A DNA stretch of 64,000 nt, from positions 992,001-1,056,000 of the forward strand of contig JAKOGH010000005.1 in assembly GCA_024811115.1 (NCBI GenBank). The letters run 5' to 3'. Position numbers and translations under genes: made by a program. This document shows positions 46,514 through 59,623 of the stretch, one piece after another. The DNA is from Terana coerulea (taxonomy: Eukaryota; Basidiomycota; Agaricomycetes; Polyporales; Phanerochaetaceae). The notes beneath the pieces are model-generated. The model was given only the letters and a program-made list of their open reading frames with translations. It was not told the origin of the DNA and made no database searches. Positions within the stretch are counted from its first letter, which is position 1; each line of letters opens with the position of its first letter.

Positions 46514-49500
46514 ATGGCCGCGACGACGAATCTCTCTTCAGCGATGGACGTTGATGAGACCGCGATCGACGAGGGTCTCTACTCCCGCCAACTGTGAGTG
46601 GCTCCTGCGCGTATGTGCAGCGCGGCGAGACTAATTGATCATCTTCAAGTTATGTGCTCGGACATGAAGGTGCGTTGCGTACAATTCATTGCGATTTACC
46701 GGAAACTGATCAGAAATACCAGCGATGAAGCGCATGGCTGCTTCCAACGTTCTCATTGTCGGGCTGAGAGGTCTCGGTGTCGAAATCGGTATGTCTGCAT
46801 TAGCACACGCGTCTCCGCGCTTTAGTAACCGTGGTTAACAGCAAAGAACATCATTCTGGCTGGCGTGAAGTCTGTGACGATTTATGACCCAGAGCCTGTT
46901 CAAATTCAAGATCTCAGCTCGCAGGTACGTGGTGGTGCTTATATGGCAATGCATATGCTCAGGCATGATGCAGTTCTTCCTACGCGCAGAAGATGTCGGC
47001 AAGGCGCGGGCTGAAGTCGCAGTTCCAAGACTTGCTGAACTGAATGCCTACGTGCCGGTACGAATCCTCAGCGGCCAGCGCGGTCAAGAGATTACTGTAG
47101 ACTTGATCAAGGGCTTCCAAGTGGGTTTTGCGTCTTTGGATATCACCAAGGAATTCTTGTACTCACAAGATATTAGGCCGTTGTCCTTACAGACGTTCCG
47201 CTGAGCAAACAGCTCGAGATCAACGACTGGACACATCAAAATGGCGTGCATTTCATCGCTGCTGAGACTCGTGGCTTGTTTGGGTATGTGCATACTCAGT
47301 ATGACGCCTCTTTTGCTCATCCTTGAGTATAGTTCTGCCTTCAACGATTTCGGACCTAAATTTACTTGCGTTGACCCTACTGGCGAACAGCCTCTAAGCG
47401 GTATGATTGTCTCCGTTGAGAAGGTATGTAGAATGCTATTGGATCTATATCACATCGGCGCATCCTCATCTGCTTTTAGGACAAGGAGGGGCTTGTTACG
47501 TGTCTTGACGAGACTCGCCATGGGCTTGAGGATGGTGATTTCGTCACGTTCTCTGAAGTGCAAGGCATGGCCGAGCTCAACGGATGCGAGCCCCGGAAGA
47601 TCAGCGTCAAGGGTCCTTATACCTTCACGATTGGTGACACCACTGGCCTCGGAGACTACAAGGCTGGCGGTATCTTCACTCAAGTGAAGATGCCTAAGAT
47701 TCTGGAATTCGTATGTACCTCTTGCGCACTTTCTTCTCAAATCTCATGAAAGACCTCCCTTACTGTCTAGAAATCTCTCCGAGAATCTCTGAAGAACCCT
47801 GAGCTCTTCATCTCAGACTTTGCCAAGTTTGACCGCCCTGCGGCTCTGCATGCCGGCTTCCAGGCGCTCTCTGAGTTCAAGGCACAAGAGCAGCGTTTCC
47901 CTCGTCCTCGTAACGCGGAAGACGCGGCTAAGCTCGTTCAGCTCGCCAAGAACATCGACGCCGACGCCGACGAGAAGATCGTCACCGAACTTGCGTATCA
48001 AGCCACCGGCGACCTCGCACCGATCAACGCCGTCATTGGAGGGTTCGTCGCTCAGGAGGTCTTGAAGGCGTGTTCTGCCAAGTTCCATCCTATGTTGCAG
48101 CACTTGTACTTCGACTCGCTCGAGTCTCTCCCGTCCCAGCTCCCGACAGAAGCCGAATGCCAGCCGATCAACAGTCGGTATGACAGTCAGATTGCGGTCT
48201 TCGGTAAGACCTTCCAGGAGAAGATCGCCAACCACCGTCAATTCCTCGTTGGCGCCGGCGCTATTGGTTGTGAGATGCTCAAGAACTGGAGTATGTTGGG
48301 TCTTGGCAGTGGACCGAAGGGTCAAATTCATGTTACCGACCTGGATACTATTGAGAAGAGCAACTTGAACAGGCAGTTCTTGTTCAGGCCAAAGGACCTG
48401 GGCAAGTTCAAGTCGGAAGTCGCCGCCGCCGCCGTTTCTGCCATGAACCCTGACCTCAGTGGCAAGATCGTTAGCAATCAGGAGCCCGTCGGCCCTGACA
48501 CTGAGAGTTAGTGTTGTTGACTTCCGTCCATATTTACGACTTACACGCATACCAGATGTTTATCATGAGGAATTTTTCGCTAACATCGACGGTGTCACAA
48601 ACGCTCTTGATAACGTCAAGGCTCGTATGTAAATCCTTCTTTGTTTGTCTCTTGCTATCGCTTACGGATGGCCTAGGTTTGTACATGGACCAGCGCTGCG
48701 TGTTCTTTGAGAAACCATTGCTCGAGTCTGGCACTCTCGGCACCAAGGGTAATACCCAAGTCGTCATCCCACATGTCAGCGAGTCCTATGCCTCGTCTCA
48801 AGACCCACCGGAAAAGGAGACTCCTTCATGCACCGTCAAGAACTTCCCCAACGCTATTGCTCACACTATCGAGTGGTCCCGGCAAGAATTCGATAACCTC
48901 TTCGTCAAGCCCGCACAATCCGTCAATGCTTACCTCTCCGAGCCCAACTACCTCGAGACTAACCTCAGATACTCCGGACAGCAGAAGGAGCAGATCGAGC
49001 AGCTTGTCTCCTATCTGGTCACCAACAAGCCCTTGACGTTCGAGGAGTGCATCATCTGGGCGCGGCTCCAGTTTGAGGATAAATACAACAACTCTATCCG
49101 CCAGTTGCTTTTCAGCTTGCCGAAGGATGCGGTTACGAGCACTGGCCAGCCATTCTGGAGCGGTCCTAAGCGTGCTCCTGACGCGTTGGTCTTTGACTCG
49201 AGCGACGTATGGTTTGTTTAATATCCTTCTGAGGCACCGAGCTAACCGCCATACTACAGCCTACCCACCTCCAGTACATCATCGCTGCGGCGAACCTCCA
49301 TGCGTTCAACTACGGCTTGCGTGGAGAAACTGACCCAGCGTACTTCAAGAAGATCGCCGACAGCGTGCTTGTCCCGGAGTTTTCACCGAAGAGTGGTGTC
49401 AAGGTACAGATCAACGACAACGAGCCCGTAGCGAACGATGCCGCAGGAGACCCGTCCGATCCTACCCAGCTCGTCAAGGAGCTGCCCTCTCCGTCGTCTT

Positions 49501-50255
49501 TGGCTGGCTACCGGCTAAACCCCGTCGAGTTCGAGAAGGACGACGACACCAACTTCCACATCGACTTCATCACTGCTGCGTCCAATCTGCGCGCGATGAA
49601 CTACAACATTACTCCTGCGGACAGGCACACTACGAAGCAGATTGCCGGAAAGATTATTCCAGCGATCGCCACTACGACTTCGCTGGTCGTTGGTTTAGTG
49701 TGCTTGGAGCTGTACAAGATCATCGACGGCAAGAACAAGCTCGAGGAGTACAAGAACGGCTTCGTCAACCTCGCGCTGCCCTTCTTCGGTTTCTCAGAGC
49801 CGATCGCGGCCAAGAAGAGCAAGTACGGCGAGACAGAGTGGACCCTCTGGGACCGCTTCGAGTTCAAGAACGACCCGACGCTCAAGGATATCGTGAACTG
49901 GTTCTCGAAGGAGCATAAGCTCGATATCAGCATGGTCAGCCAGGGTGTCTCGATGCTCTGGAGCTCGTTCATTGGCAAGAAGAAGGTACGTTCGTCGCTT
50001 TTGACCGGCAAGCTCTACGCTGAAGATTGTCGCACAGAGCGAGGAGCGTCTGCCGATGAAGTTCAGCAAGCTCGTAGAAACTGTCAGCAAGAAGCCCATC
50101 CAGCCTCACGTCAAGCACCTGATCGTCGAGGTCATGGTGATGGACGAGGAGGGCGAGGACGTCGAGGTTCGTCATCGGGTGCATTCCTCCCATGATGCAT
50201 TAACTGACCTCACACGTTTCGGCCTCAGGTGCCCTTCATTGTCGTGAAACTCTAA
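46514..50255 (+). CDS. UBA1: Ubiquitin-activating enzyme E1 (Uba1)
   Basis: Fourteen exons total 3,042 nt and encode 1,013 residues, normal for Uba1: 46514-46593, 46650-46669 (20 nt), 46723-46788, 46842-46924, 46974-47120, 47177-47283, 47333-47423, 47480-47710, 47771-48506, 48556-48624, 48677-49206, 49260-49985, 50038-50166, 50229-50255. Visible are the inactive adenylation half ([20 protein letters not shown]), the active half ([39 protein letters not shown]), the catalytic Cys in [18 protein letters not shown], and the ubiquitin-fold domain ending VPFIVVKL. The enzyme adenylates ubiquitin and passes it to E2s. No frame break was found across 14 exons. First intron donors are close to GTGAGT/GTGCGT. 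Confidence 0.97.
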
Positions 50256-50505
50256 GCCATAATCAAACCAAAGGAAGGCCATCAATACAAACGTGTACAG
50301 ATAGAACCGTGTAGCCATTAGAGATTTCACAATGGTCATTGCTTCCCAAGCGTGTGCATCACGAGTCTGGTATAGCTCACAGTCCAGGCTCTGACCAGCC
50401 GTGACATGGCCTCCCGCGAAGGGTGAAAGGCGCAGATAGTACATAATCAAAGATCTTAGAGGAAGCTTCCATAGGAAGGGCGAGGGTACGATGGCGCGTG
50501 TGGCT

Positions 50506-51683
50506 TCAGCCAGACCAGACGGCGGGTCCCGCTAGCCAGTCTCATGTTATTTATGGTAGACCTCCGAAATTAAATGAGAGACTCACGAGAGGGGTAACCG
50601 GTGAAGTTCTTCGGCAGGTTGTAGATGTTCTGTCCAGGGTGTTCTCTGAGGATGCGTTCACGGCGGACGTGAGCTGATGGCGGACGTACGATGAGGATGC
50701 CGGGCTCATAGCCCGTGTAGACCCCTGGGATCGCGACGGTTGGCCCAGGCGTGCCTGTGCCGCCGTTGACGACGTTAACTTGGGCACAGCCGATGTAGAA
50801 CTTCACGACCATGGCTGGTCAGAATGCGGGTTGTGAGACGCATGGGCCGAGGGAGGCGTACCTGTGCACCCTGGTAGGTACTCGCCACATGCAGGGCGAT
50901 CTGCTCGAGACGGATGAGGTACTGGCCGCTCGGCAGGTTCTTGGGGATCGTGAAGTTGACGGACTGGACGTCTGCGGGCAGCGCCGGCCGTCAGTCGCAA
51001 TGACACTCGGGAGCATGCAGACCAGCGTACTTTCGGAGTCGAAAATCAAGCCTGTGGAAGGCGTGTACCTCGGGGCCCACTCCCAGATTTTGAACCACGT
51101 GCTGCCCGTACCAGCCTGCTCGGAGTTGGCGGCAGGGTTCGCTTTTGTCATGTACGCGGAGAAGTACTGTGTTTATTCGCGAAAAGAGCCGTAAGGACGA
51201 TGCGAGACGCAGGAGAACAACGCGGAACGCATACACCAGGGTGGCCCATGATAGCGTCCGCATGGAAGCCCACGTTTGAGCCCGCGGCGACGGTGGCGAC
51301 ACCTGTCTGGCTCGCGGTGTTCGTGAGGTCGAGCTCGTAGCAACGGAACTCCGGGTCGTTGACATTGGTGACCTACAGGCATGCACAGCGTCAGCCTTTC
51401 GGGTATAAACCAAGATCGAGAAGTGGCGTACGGGACCCTGACTGTAGTGGTTGGCCGTGATGCGAACGTATTGCCAGTCCGTAGAGGTGCTACATTTCGC
51501 AGTCGGCTTCGAGCTCTAGGAAGAGATAGGTGTGCTCACGTTCCGTTGGCAATAAAGTCGGGGAATGTGTCTGACAAATATTGTTAACCCCGCGATACCA
51601 TGACAGTAAATATAGAACACACAGTGCGCCACAGCAACCCGGAGACACGTTGCAAGCAGCACGGAGTAGAGGAACGTCTTCAT
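50506..51683 (-). CDS. AA9 lytic polysaccharide monooxygenase
   Basis: Nine exons (51683-51623, 51570-51540, 51489-51432, 51372-51235, 51166-51031, 50971-50863, 50800-50690, 50630-50587, 50531-50506) give 714 nt and 237 residues. A signal peptide ([19 protein letters not shown]) precedes the mature N-terminus [12 protein letters not shown], whose His1 starts the copper histidine brace. The second His is in [13 protein letters not shown] and the axial Tyr region is [12 protein letters not shown]. The family ending PGPAVWSG is present and there is no cellulose-binding module. AA9 enzymes oxidatively cleave cellulose or related glucans outside the cell, typical of wood and litter decayers. All splice junctions keep frame. 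The signal peptide and His1 are on a separate first exon. Confidence 0.93.
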
Positions 51684-52724
51684 CCTGGAGTCGGTTGTCG
51701 CCTCAAGCTTCTCCAGGCCGTTCCAGCAGTTCGCCGGGCAGTCTTATACACGAACATGATATGCAATACTACGCACAACAAGGTGTATCTTCGCTTGGGG
51801 GTGGAGTGCACGGCTAAATCTGCGTCTGGATGTCAATGGTTTAGGGCTGTTCCACGGTTGAACCAACGGCGAGGCCGTGCTAACGGACTCGCACAAATGG
51901 CGCGTAGACAGCAATCATATGCATCCTCGCGTCATATTGCAGGTCTGAATGTCTATCTGCATGGAAGGCTGTCGGCGCGCCCTGCTGAGAGAGAACGAGG
52001 CTCAGAGCACGCAGGCCTCTGTCGGGCCTCGTGAACTGCGCAAGCTCGCGTTGAGCCGGAGAACATCCGTTGCGCCCGTTCGTGTGCTGCGTGGGACGGT
52101 TCAATCCAGGTATAATCTCGCTTGGATGCGAAGAGACTCACCGTCGCTGACCATCCTTGTGTTCTCGGAACCGTCCTGCGGTGCGGCCGTACGCTTCACT
52201 TTGCTTCTTGCGTGTGTCGCGTGTCTTCCTTTCTCCGGCCCGACCGAAACTGTTGAGGAAGTAGCAAGCAAACACAGTTTCGTAGAGTCAATGGGTCACA
52301 TAAGAAAATCACTAATGTACCACACAAGTTACCTGGCAATAAATGTTACCGTAAGTGCTATTTGTAGAGAGAAGGATGATCGACGACAGGAAGAAAGAGG
52401 CGAGTGCAACATACAGATACAGAGCTATCACAGCGATAACAGTGGCGACGAGAGAAGGTGGCAAAACATCAAGAAATTGGGCGCGGGTTTCTCAATCGGT
52501 ATACAAGATTGCTTCGGTCGATTCGAGTCGATGGTTCATTAATAGTTTCGAGTGTCCGGGTGCGTAAAGAGGAATAATATATTAGGACTTGTCGGAGTTC
52601 CGGCCTGACGCGTCTGGGGTATATCGTACTTGGCTATTCGATCTCCTGGTCGCCGGAGACGATTCACTCTGAATAAATCGCGTCTATGAGCACCACACCC
52701 AATAGATACGCGCATATATGCAGT
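51684..52724. other. Upstream region of the AA9 gene
   Basis: About 1 kb between the AA9 start and the 3' end of the homeodomain gene. No coding supported. A 197-codon plus-strand frame (51949-52542) lacks protein-like features. The last exon of the homeodomain gene may lie near 52670 if its terminal intron (donor after 52727) is real. Confidence 0.45.
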
Positions 52725-54340
52725 TCACATACCATCCAGCTCATCCACCATCTCCTCCATCATTTCCTCCTTCACGTCTTCATCGTCTTCCTCCTGCAGC
52801 GTGGCCACAGGCGGTGTGTCGGGTTCTAGGCCCAACGACACATACGCCCCGGTCCCCGCCTTGCTGAGGAGGCTCTCCATCATCCGCTCGTACGGTGCAA
52901 ACGCCATCGTGAACTCCTCGAGCGTGCGCACGGCGGACCTCGCACCAGTTAGATTTTGTTTGATTGCGCGCAGAGACAGGGTTGCGCCCTCGAGGAACAC
53001 TTCCCCGGCGGGCGGACGCGCTCCAGCTTAGACTGTGGCGCCTCCGATGATTTTGGCGGCTGAGGTATCGCGACGGGGATCTGTACAGTCCACTGAGAGA
53101 TTTGCGGCGTTGTGGGTGTCTGTGGCGTTGGCAGCACTTGCGGCGGCTCCGGTGGCGCAGGGACCCGTGACGGCACCCATTGAAGGGTCTGTGCAGAAGT
53201 AGGGCTATGAGGCACAGTGTAGGGGATGATGACGGGCCCCTGATGCGTGGACGGGCCCGCTACCTGCACTGGGTATGGAAAGTGCGGCTGCGCGGGGCTG
53301 AAGCTGGGCTGCAGAGGGCTCACCGGAAAGGTTGTGTGAACAAAGTTCCGTTGTACAGGACTGCTCGCTGGTGAATAAAACTGCGCTTGGGTGGGACTGG
53401 GCTGTGGGTAGTGCGGCGGGGAGACGTGACTGAACGGCACGAGTATTGGCGCGGGCATGTGGGGAGGGTAGTGTATAGGTGCGGCGGTCGTTGGGCTGTA
53501 CGCCATTTGTAGGTGCGACGGTTCGGGGGACGCGGTAGCTTCTGGTGTCGGGAGGTGTGGCTCTTCAGCCATAGGTGTGCCATCCTGTGCGTCGTAAGAA
53601 CTAATGCAAGATCACAATGAGACCTGGGACGCACCTCCTCCCCTCCCCCTCCACTGGGTTATAATCCAGCCAATTTCGCACATGGGCCTCCTCCGCACTC
53701 AACGCTCTCGCCCATATCTCCACCGCCTTCTGGTCAGTCATCGTCGCCGGCCTCTCGCGCCGCAACGTCTTCAGCGTCGCGATCTTGCTCCTGTCCAGGC
53801 TCGGCCACACTGGCCACCGCGGCTTGTCAGCATCTCGCCCGTAGAACAACGCGTATGTACGCACAGATGCTCGCCGTCGACAGCTCGCCATTCTTCTTCA
53901 CGCTCGCCTTCCGCTGGCCGTGGAACCACCCGTTTATCGTGTTCAGACTGTACCAGTCCGCGCCCGGCAGCTGCCTGATGCGCGCGACCAGCGCCCTGCG
54001 CTCCTCCACGGACGGATGGTTGTTGGCCGCATAGAACTCTGGGACGGGCACGCGAGAACGGGGATCAGTATCAGTTCGATGGCGGCGGCGCGGATGATGA
54101 TGGTGTGCATGTACCTCGCAGGATCGCAAATCCCTCCTGCGGCAGCCTTCTGTTGTGCTTCGTCGCGGGGGCGCTGGGTTCTGCGCTCGTACTGGCCTGC
54201 ATGCTGACGCCGCCGCCGCCGCTGCTGCTGCTAGCCATGCCGCTATCGATCTGCAGGCTGAACTGCGCGTTGTACTGAGCCTTGTATGCTGCGTAGGCCA
54301 CCGCTATTTCGGGGTCGACGCCGGAGAGAGAGGTGGGCAT
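52725..54340 (-). CDS. Homeodomain protein (probable transcription factor)
   Basis: Exons 54340-54115, 54039-53865, 53809-53635 and 53584-52725 give about 480 residues. A homeodomain-like region spans residues ~70-120: LPQEGFAILREFYAANNHPS, then RALVARIRQLPG and the recognition-helix motif LNTINGWFHGQRKAS with the WFxxxR pattern. A second helical segment follows (DQKAVEIWARALSAEEAHVR, NWLDYN) and may be a divergent second domain. The C-terminal half is Pro/Gln/Ser-rich, like an activation domain, and ends with an acidic tail (EEDDEDVKEEMMEEMVDELD). Missing bases at CCCCC 53645-53649 and CCCC 53003-53006 break the frame. No partner gene of a mating locus is seen beside it, so I do not call it a mating-type factor. 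Confidence 0.75.
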
Positions 54341-55743
54341 GAAGGTCTAGAAAAAGAAAGGATGGGTTTTGAATACCCCGGGCGACTGTGCCAGGCAAGG
54401 GCTCCACCTTTGGAGGACGGCAAGTATGCCGTTTCGGTCAGAGTTCGTGCGCCCACGTTCCCAGTCCATACACTCGTTATCGTCCCTTCGCTTCTGCCAA
54501 TGCATACAAGGGGTCGAAGCATAATTATAGTTACCGTCCAAGCGATCGATAGCGCATATTTTCACAGACGCAACACACGCAAATGAAATCGAGTGACAGC
54601 AGAATATCATGTCTTCGACAACTACAGCAGTACAGAGCGGTACTACTATGGCAGTACAGAGAGCAAACACATGTAGCTACTGACTACGGGTCAAAGGAGC
54701 AACTAATCAAAGCCGGACACGGGGCGGACGGTCTGGACGGGGAGGCGAGCGGATAAAATGACGGGGGACGGGTGGGACGTCGATGACGATGCAGAAATAC
54801 AGCTGAAACGTTCAGAAACTATGGAAAGCGGGAACGAGACTGGAAGAGGTCGAAACGTGTCATAAGCAGGTTTTCCGCAGGTGTTTTCCGTTGTTTTTGT
54901 CGTTTTTGTCGATACGGCGGACTCGATCGCAAAGAGGAAAAAAGTACACAAACAAGCGGAAAGACGAGGGCGAAAAAAAAGCGTGAACATGGAAGAGGAA
55001 TGGGCGCGCCGGCGAGCGGTCGAGCCAGGGGGAATCGGAACAGCATGGGCTGGACGTGAACGACATTAGTGTAGCTAAGAGCGTCTTCAAGAGTAGAGGC
55101 AGAGAAACATGTACACAGCGAAAATCTCCAGCGCACGGAGGAATGCGGGGGTGATATCGAGGGGGCCCAGTGGGTTGTCGTCCAGAAGGTGGATGTGAAA
55201 GCTTGACAACATCCAAGTGGCGACCTGGCAGATATCTTGTACGACTGCCTCGACGGGATGACCGGCGATGGGTTCATTCGAGACCCCCTAAGTAGATGAT
55301 GGTGAACGATGTCGATGCACTAAAGCAATAGATACGATGATGGAGCCATGATGTGAGGATCCGCGAGGACGATCCCGACAGACAGGATGGATATGTCGTG
55401 GGTGATGGAAAGGCCTGGGACAGATACGGAAAAATGAGACCGTGTCGATGGATGGAGAACAGAGGAAACGAAGCCTGGAGATACCGGAAGAAACGTGGAA
55501 CAGATGCGAGAATTTACAGCACGCTGCAAGGCGACGAAGAGAGCGAAGGATGGACGGGCCTCGCGCAAGCACAAGGGGCGTCCATGTCGGAGGGTGTGGG
55601 TTGAGGGTGGTTGCAGCGATGCGAGGAGTACGATAACGAGCGGGAAACGAGAAAGGATGCGGGCGAGCCTCCACGGTGGGAGAGCCGTAGTGCGGCTTTC
55701 TATGCCTCTCGAATATGCAGTCTAATACAGGCGCAGCGCTCCC
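54341..55743. other. Intergenic, ~1.4 kb
   Basis: Between two minus-strand genes. A 60-codon hydrophobic minus-strand frame ends near 55074 (contains FLRALEIFAVYMFLCLYS) but could not be joined to anything. Otherwise only featureless frames. Probably promoter of the homeodomain gene plus 3' flank of the cyclin gene. Confidence 0.45.
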
Positions 55744-58132
55744 TCACACCTTGACCAAGGGCCTGGAACGGAAATCGTACATATGGGAATCATAGAGGGG
55801 CTGGAAGAGTCCACGAGCGAATGTTGCAGGCCACGAAGGGGCGGCAGGAGCAGGAAGAGGGTGTCGCGCTTGCGAGTAGTTGAGGTCGGGGCACACGTCG
55901 TACTGGTTTTGCGAGTACGACCGGTAGTGTCCCTGCGGCTGTCCAACACCTGGAGCGCTGAACGACAAGCTGTGCGAGCGGGAGTGGGACTGGGGCGGCA
56001 GCGGCAGCGGCGGAGGGTACGTGTACTCGTAGCCCGAATATGCGGGGTGCGGCGCAGCGTACATGGGCGCGGCGGGCACCGCATATTGCTGGCGCGCAAT
56101 GTGCTCGTCCGCAGGCCAAATGCGGCGACTCATGTCCATTGCCTGGTGGAAGGGCGCAGGCGGTGGGGCAGGGGCACTGGCCACATGCTGGATGGGCTGC
56201 GGGGCCACGTAGGACTGAGAGCGTCCATTGTACCTGTAGATCGGCTCGTCCGCAGCTGGGCTCCATTTCGCCGGAGGCGGCAAGTTTGCGTTGACGCGTT
56301 CCTTCTCCTGAAGGTGAGCAGGCCGCGTGTTCGCCGCCCCGCTGGTCCTGCGTCTGGGCTGATACTCCTCTCGCAAAGGACCATCCGCGTCAAGGTCGAC
56401 CGCGGACACGTCCTCGTCTTCCACTAGCTTCTTCTTCTCCTCGCAAAAGGTAGGCTGCACGCTGGTCTCAGCCACGGCCGCCTGTTCGATGAGCGTCTCA
56501 ATAACATTCTTGACGATGTTGAACGGACTGGCCGAGGGACGCGAGATGGGCTGAGGGAAGGCAGGAGACGAAAGAGCCGAATGGTGCTTCTCGAGCGATT
56601 GCAGCCAGTGGGACCACTCGCCTGTAGGGATGGAGAGGTCGTGGTTGAATAATTCGAGGGCGAGAGCCTCCAGCTTGTTCAGCGAGCGAACTGGAACGTT
56701 AGAGATGGTGTGCCTATGTGAACGCTTAAGAACACTGCATATGAGATCGTCATTACGAGCCATGACGTACCAAGTCTTGTTAGAGAACGTATGGTCGTCC
56801 AACCACTTGTTTGCCAGCATACAGCCAAGGAGGACGAGCCGGAAGGGCGCGTACGACTCGAGGGTATCCCGATCCTGCGCCATGTGCGGCTCGCCGAGCA
56901 ACTCGGCGCGGAAACGCATCTCCCGGACGTGTTCGGGCCCTAGGTTGACGGGACCGAAGAACACTGGGAGCCGCGCGATGTACCACAGCGCAAGCATGAT
57001 CGCCGAAGGCTGCAAGAGCGTAGAGAGCAGCATGGAATGTGTCGACCTGGCGAGGTGGCTAGGCGGCTGACTGGGATAGTGCTTGTACAACGCCCTACAG
57101 AAACGCGAGTCAGACATGATATTGCATAGGAAAAGAAACTACTTACGATGGCTGGGCATATTTCTGGCTCATGCCGACCGTGCACATCTTCCATACGAAG
57201 GAAGCGAACCAATCGGCAAGAGGCTCGGCAATCTTCTTGTACTCGACGCTGGCGGTGGGCGTCACCACGGGCTCGGGTGCCGGCGGAGCCTGCACAACCT
57301 CTTGGGGAACGTAAGGTTGGCACTGGTAGCATTGAGCAGCGCAGCATGAGTCGGTGTATGTATAGTGAGTGGGGGGAACGTTGACGGCTGCGAGAGCCAC
57401 ACTCCCGACAGCTTGAGAACCGACAACGCGGTCGACGTAGTCCCCGAAAGGCGTGTTCGGACCGAGCGGGCTGGAGCACGGGTCGTTGTCTGGCGAAGCC
57501 TCCTCACAGACCGGGCTGAACGCGCCGCGCTCGTAGGTGCGGATGTATGCGTCGTTGTCGAGCTGCATATCCTGCTGATATTCGACGGTGTAGTCGACAG
57601 ACTCGGAGTCAGAGGCCGGCTCGGCGCCCATCTCGTCGTCTTCGTCACTGTACAACGCGATGTCTTCGCCCTGCCATCCGACGACGGACTCCACAGGGCT
57701 CATTTCATCATCTGCGTCGTTCTCGACAGACCCGTACTGGGAAACGTACATGAGAGCGGAGGCTCGGTCTGCAGTCGCGAGCAGGGTCGAGATGGGCGGA
57801 ATGCCTGCTTGCGAAGGCGTTCCTTTAATGACCGCTGCGTTGCCCGCAGTGATCAACCCTTCTTGAAAACCCTGTCGCCCAAACTCGAAGTTGCGCAAGT
57901 CTTCTTCCCAAATCCGACGCGGCTTGTTCCTCCTCCAGGAAGGAAGGGAGCTGATCCACTCCTCCCGCGACGCGAAGGCGGGCGGCGGCCCCAACGGGGG
58001 CTGAGGCAGCGAGTTGGTCAGGTGCTGGAAGACAGAGTGGCGGCGATGGTGAGAGTCTTCAGCTTGAGCGTGATTGCTCTTGATTATGGGATGCGCTGGA
58101 GGCTTGTTGTAAACGGGAACGGGAACTGGCAT
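55744..58132 (-). CDS. Pho85-type (PCL) cyclin
   Basis: Three exons (58132-57147, 57094-56771, 56713-55744; introns 52 and 57 nt) give about 760 residues without frame breaks. The N-terminal third has an acidic disordered region. The cyclin box runs from about residue 320: LADWFASFVWKMCTVGMSQK, then LYKHYPSQPPS, FRLVLLGCMLANKWLDDHTF, SNKTWHTISNVPVRSLNKLE and ALALELFNHDLSI. The late Trp/Leu-rich part matches PCL1/2-type cyclins that partner Pho85 kinases in nutrient and cell-cycle control. The C-terminal ~280 residues are Pro/Tyr-rich. The ATG at 58132 follows directly on an acceptor-like TTTGCAG, suggesting a 5' UTR intron. The frame is open further upstream but without an ATG. Confidence 0.82.
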
Positions 58133-59623
58133 CTGCAAATTAGTGATGGCTGTTGTAGCCTCTCGCGAGCTGCTCAAGACGGGCAGGCGAAATGAAATCC
58201 GCTGAGTCTGAGCTGAGCTTGCGAGGATGTCGAGAGACGGTGGGATAGGAAAGCCGGTCGTAAAGTATGTCGTGAAAGGAGCAGGAACGGAGTCGAACAG
58301 AGACGGTTGTGGCGGGATAGACAGAGTCCTGTGGCGAACGCGCAACGAAGGCGTGCCTTTTTGTAGAACAACGATATCTCAGACGAGGAGTCTTAGTGGC
58401 CGCTGTGTGGCTCGTGAGGAACAATGAGGCCACTCAGTCGCTCGTCTCCGTCCGGGCAGAGAGAGTCGCTGTGTCGGGAGTTAAGGGAGTGAACGCCCTC
58501 TCCTGTCGGGTCGCCGTATGTCGTCGTCGTCGATGGGGAGAAGGTGGGTGCAAGCAACGAGGGGATCGACTCGACGGGTCTTGTCGAGGGGAGGGTCGAT
58601 CCTTCGAGGTGGTGACTGGCAGAGCCTGAAAGACAACACTCTTTTTGAACCTTTCTTTTCTTTTCGAGCGCAGGCTTACGTCAAGCGCCGGACAGTCTCC
58701 CGGTTTCCATGACCCGGCCGGGCTGCGGTACACAGGGTCCACGCTCCATCGGGCCCGGTCCCGGCGGTCTCCTCCGGTGCCTGCGTGTGGTCTCCCGGCG
58801 CGGCCACTGTCTCAACCCAGTGAGTCGCGCGCGCTATATCGGCTGCATCGTCCCTATCTGCTACAGCATCGGTTGATTGAGCTCTTCTCACCTGCGCGCT
58901 GCGGGTGCGCGATGACTCGAGGGAACATCTCCACGACCGTCAGCGGCACATCGACGTGCGTATGCCCCGCAACTTGACGTCTAGACTCGCCCCGGGTCGC
59001 CCGGGTGGGCCGGCGCACCACCTGCCTTTTTCGGACGAAGGCGTTTCGGGGTCGTCTTGAGCCTCGTTCGAAAATAATAATATCACCGCCGCCCGCATCA
59101 TGGCATGCTCTGCGGCAGCTTACGACAGTCTTCTACACGTCTCATGTCGGCGTGAATGCGCTCGGCGTGTCTCCCATCCATCGGGATCCGGAGACGGTCG
59201 CCTAGACGGAAATAGGTGGACGTCGTGAGACATCTGTCGGTCGCCAGTAGCACGGTGAGAGGTTCTCGGCCCACGCTTTCCGCCAATACTCTGCGTGGTA
59301 TTTGCTCCGTTCCCTGTCTACATACCACTAAATTGCATGAGCAACTCCTATCGTTGGGACGACTCGCCGAAGGAAGACTCGATTTCTTGGAAATACGAAG
59401 CGCCAAGCCACAATGCCGGCGCCTGCTGGTAGACGCCCCAAAGCATGTTCGGACGAGTCGTGATCGCGTTGATGCACGACCTTCATGTCGGTCTGACCCT
59501 TGCTGCCTCTACACCTACACGCGTCTTTGCCGTTGAATTCACGTAACAGTACGTGTGACTGTCTGTTGACTCAATTCAAGACTCATGTTTATGTCTCTTC
59601 GGGTCTGAAGCGCAAGCGATATC
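58133..59623. other. Divergent intergenic region, ~1.5 kb
   Basis: Separates the cyclin (-) and FAR11 (+) genes. The part near the cyclin is open in the cyclin frame and is probably 5' UTR. No other gene recognised. Confidence 0.5.

Noticed and set aside
51949..52542. 197-codon plus-strand frame upstream of the AA9 gene
   Set aside because: No protein-like pattern, no splice partners, and it lies in the expected AA9 promoter.
52725..54340. Mating-type A (HD1/HD2) locus
   Set aside because: Only one homeodomain gene is present, no divergent HD partner, and no flanking MIP or beta-FG gene of the usual basidiomycete A locus was recognised.
55070..55290. Hydrophobic minus-strand open frame as the last exon of a membrane protein
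   Set aside because: No upstream exon with a start or conserved sequence could be joined. Length is within chance expectation.
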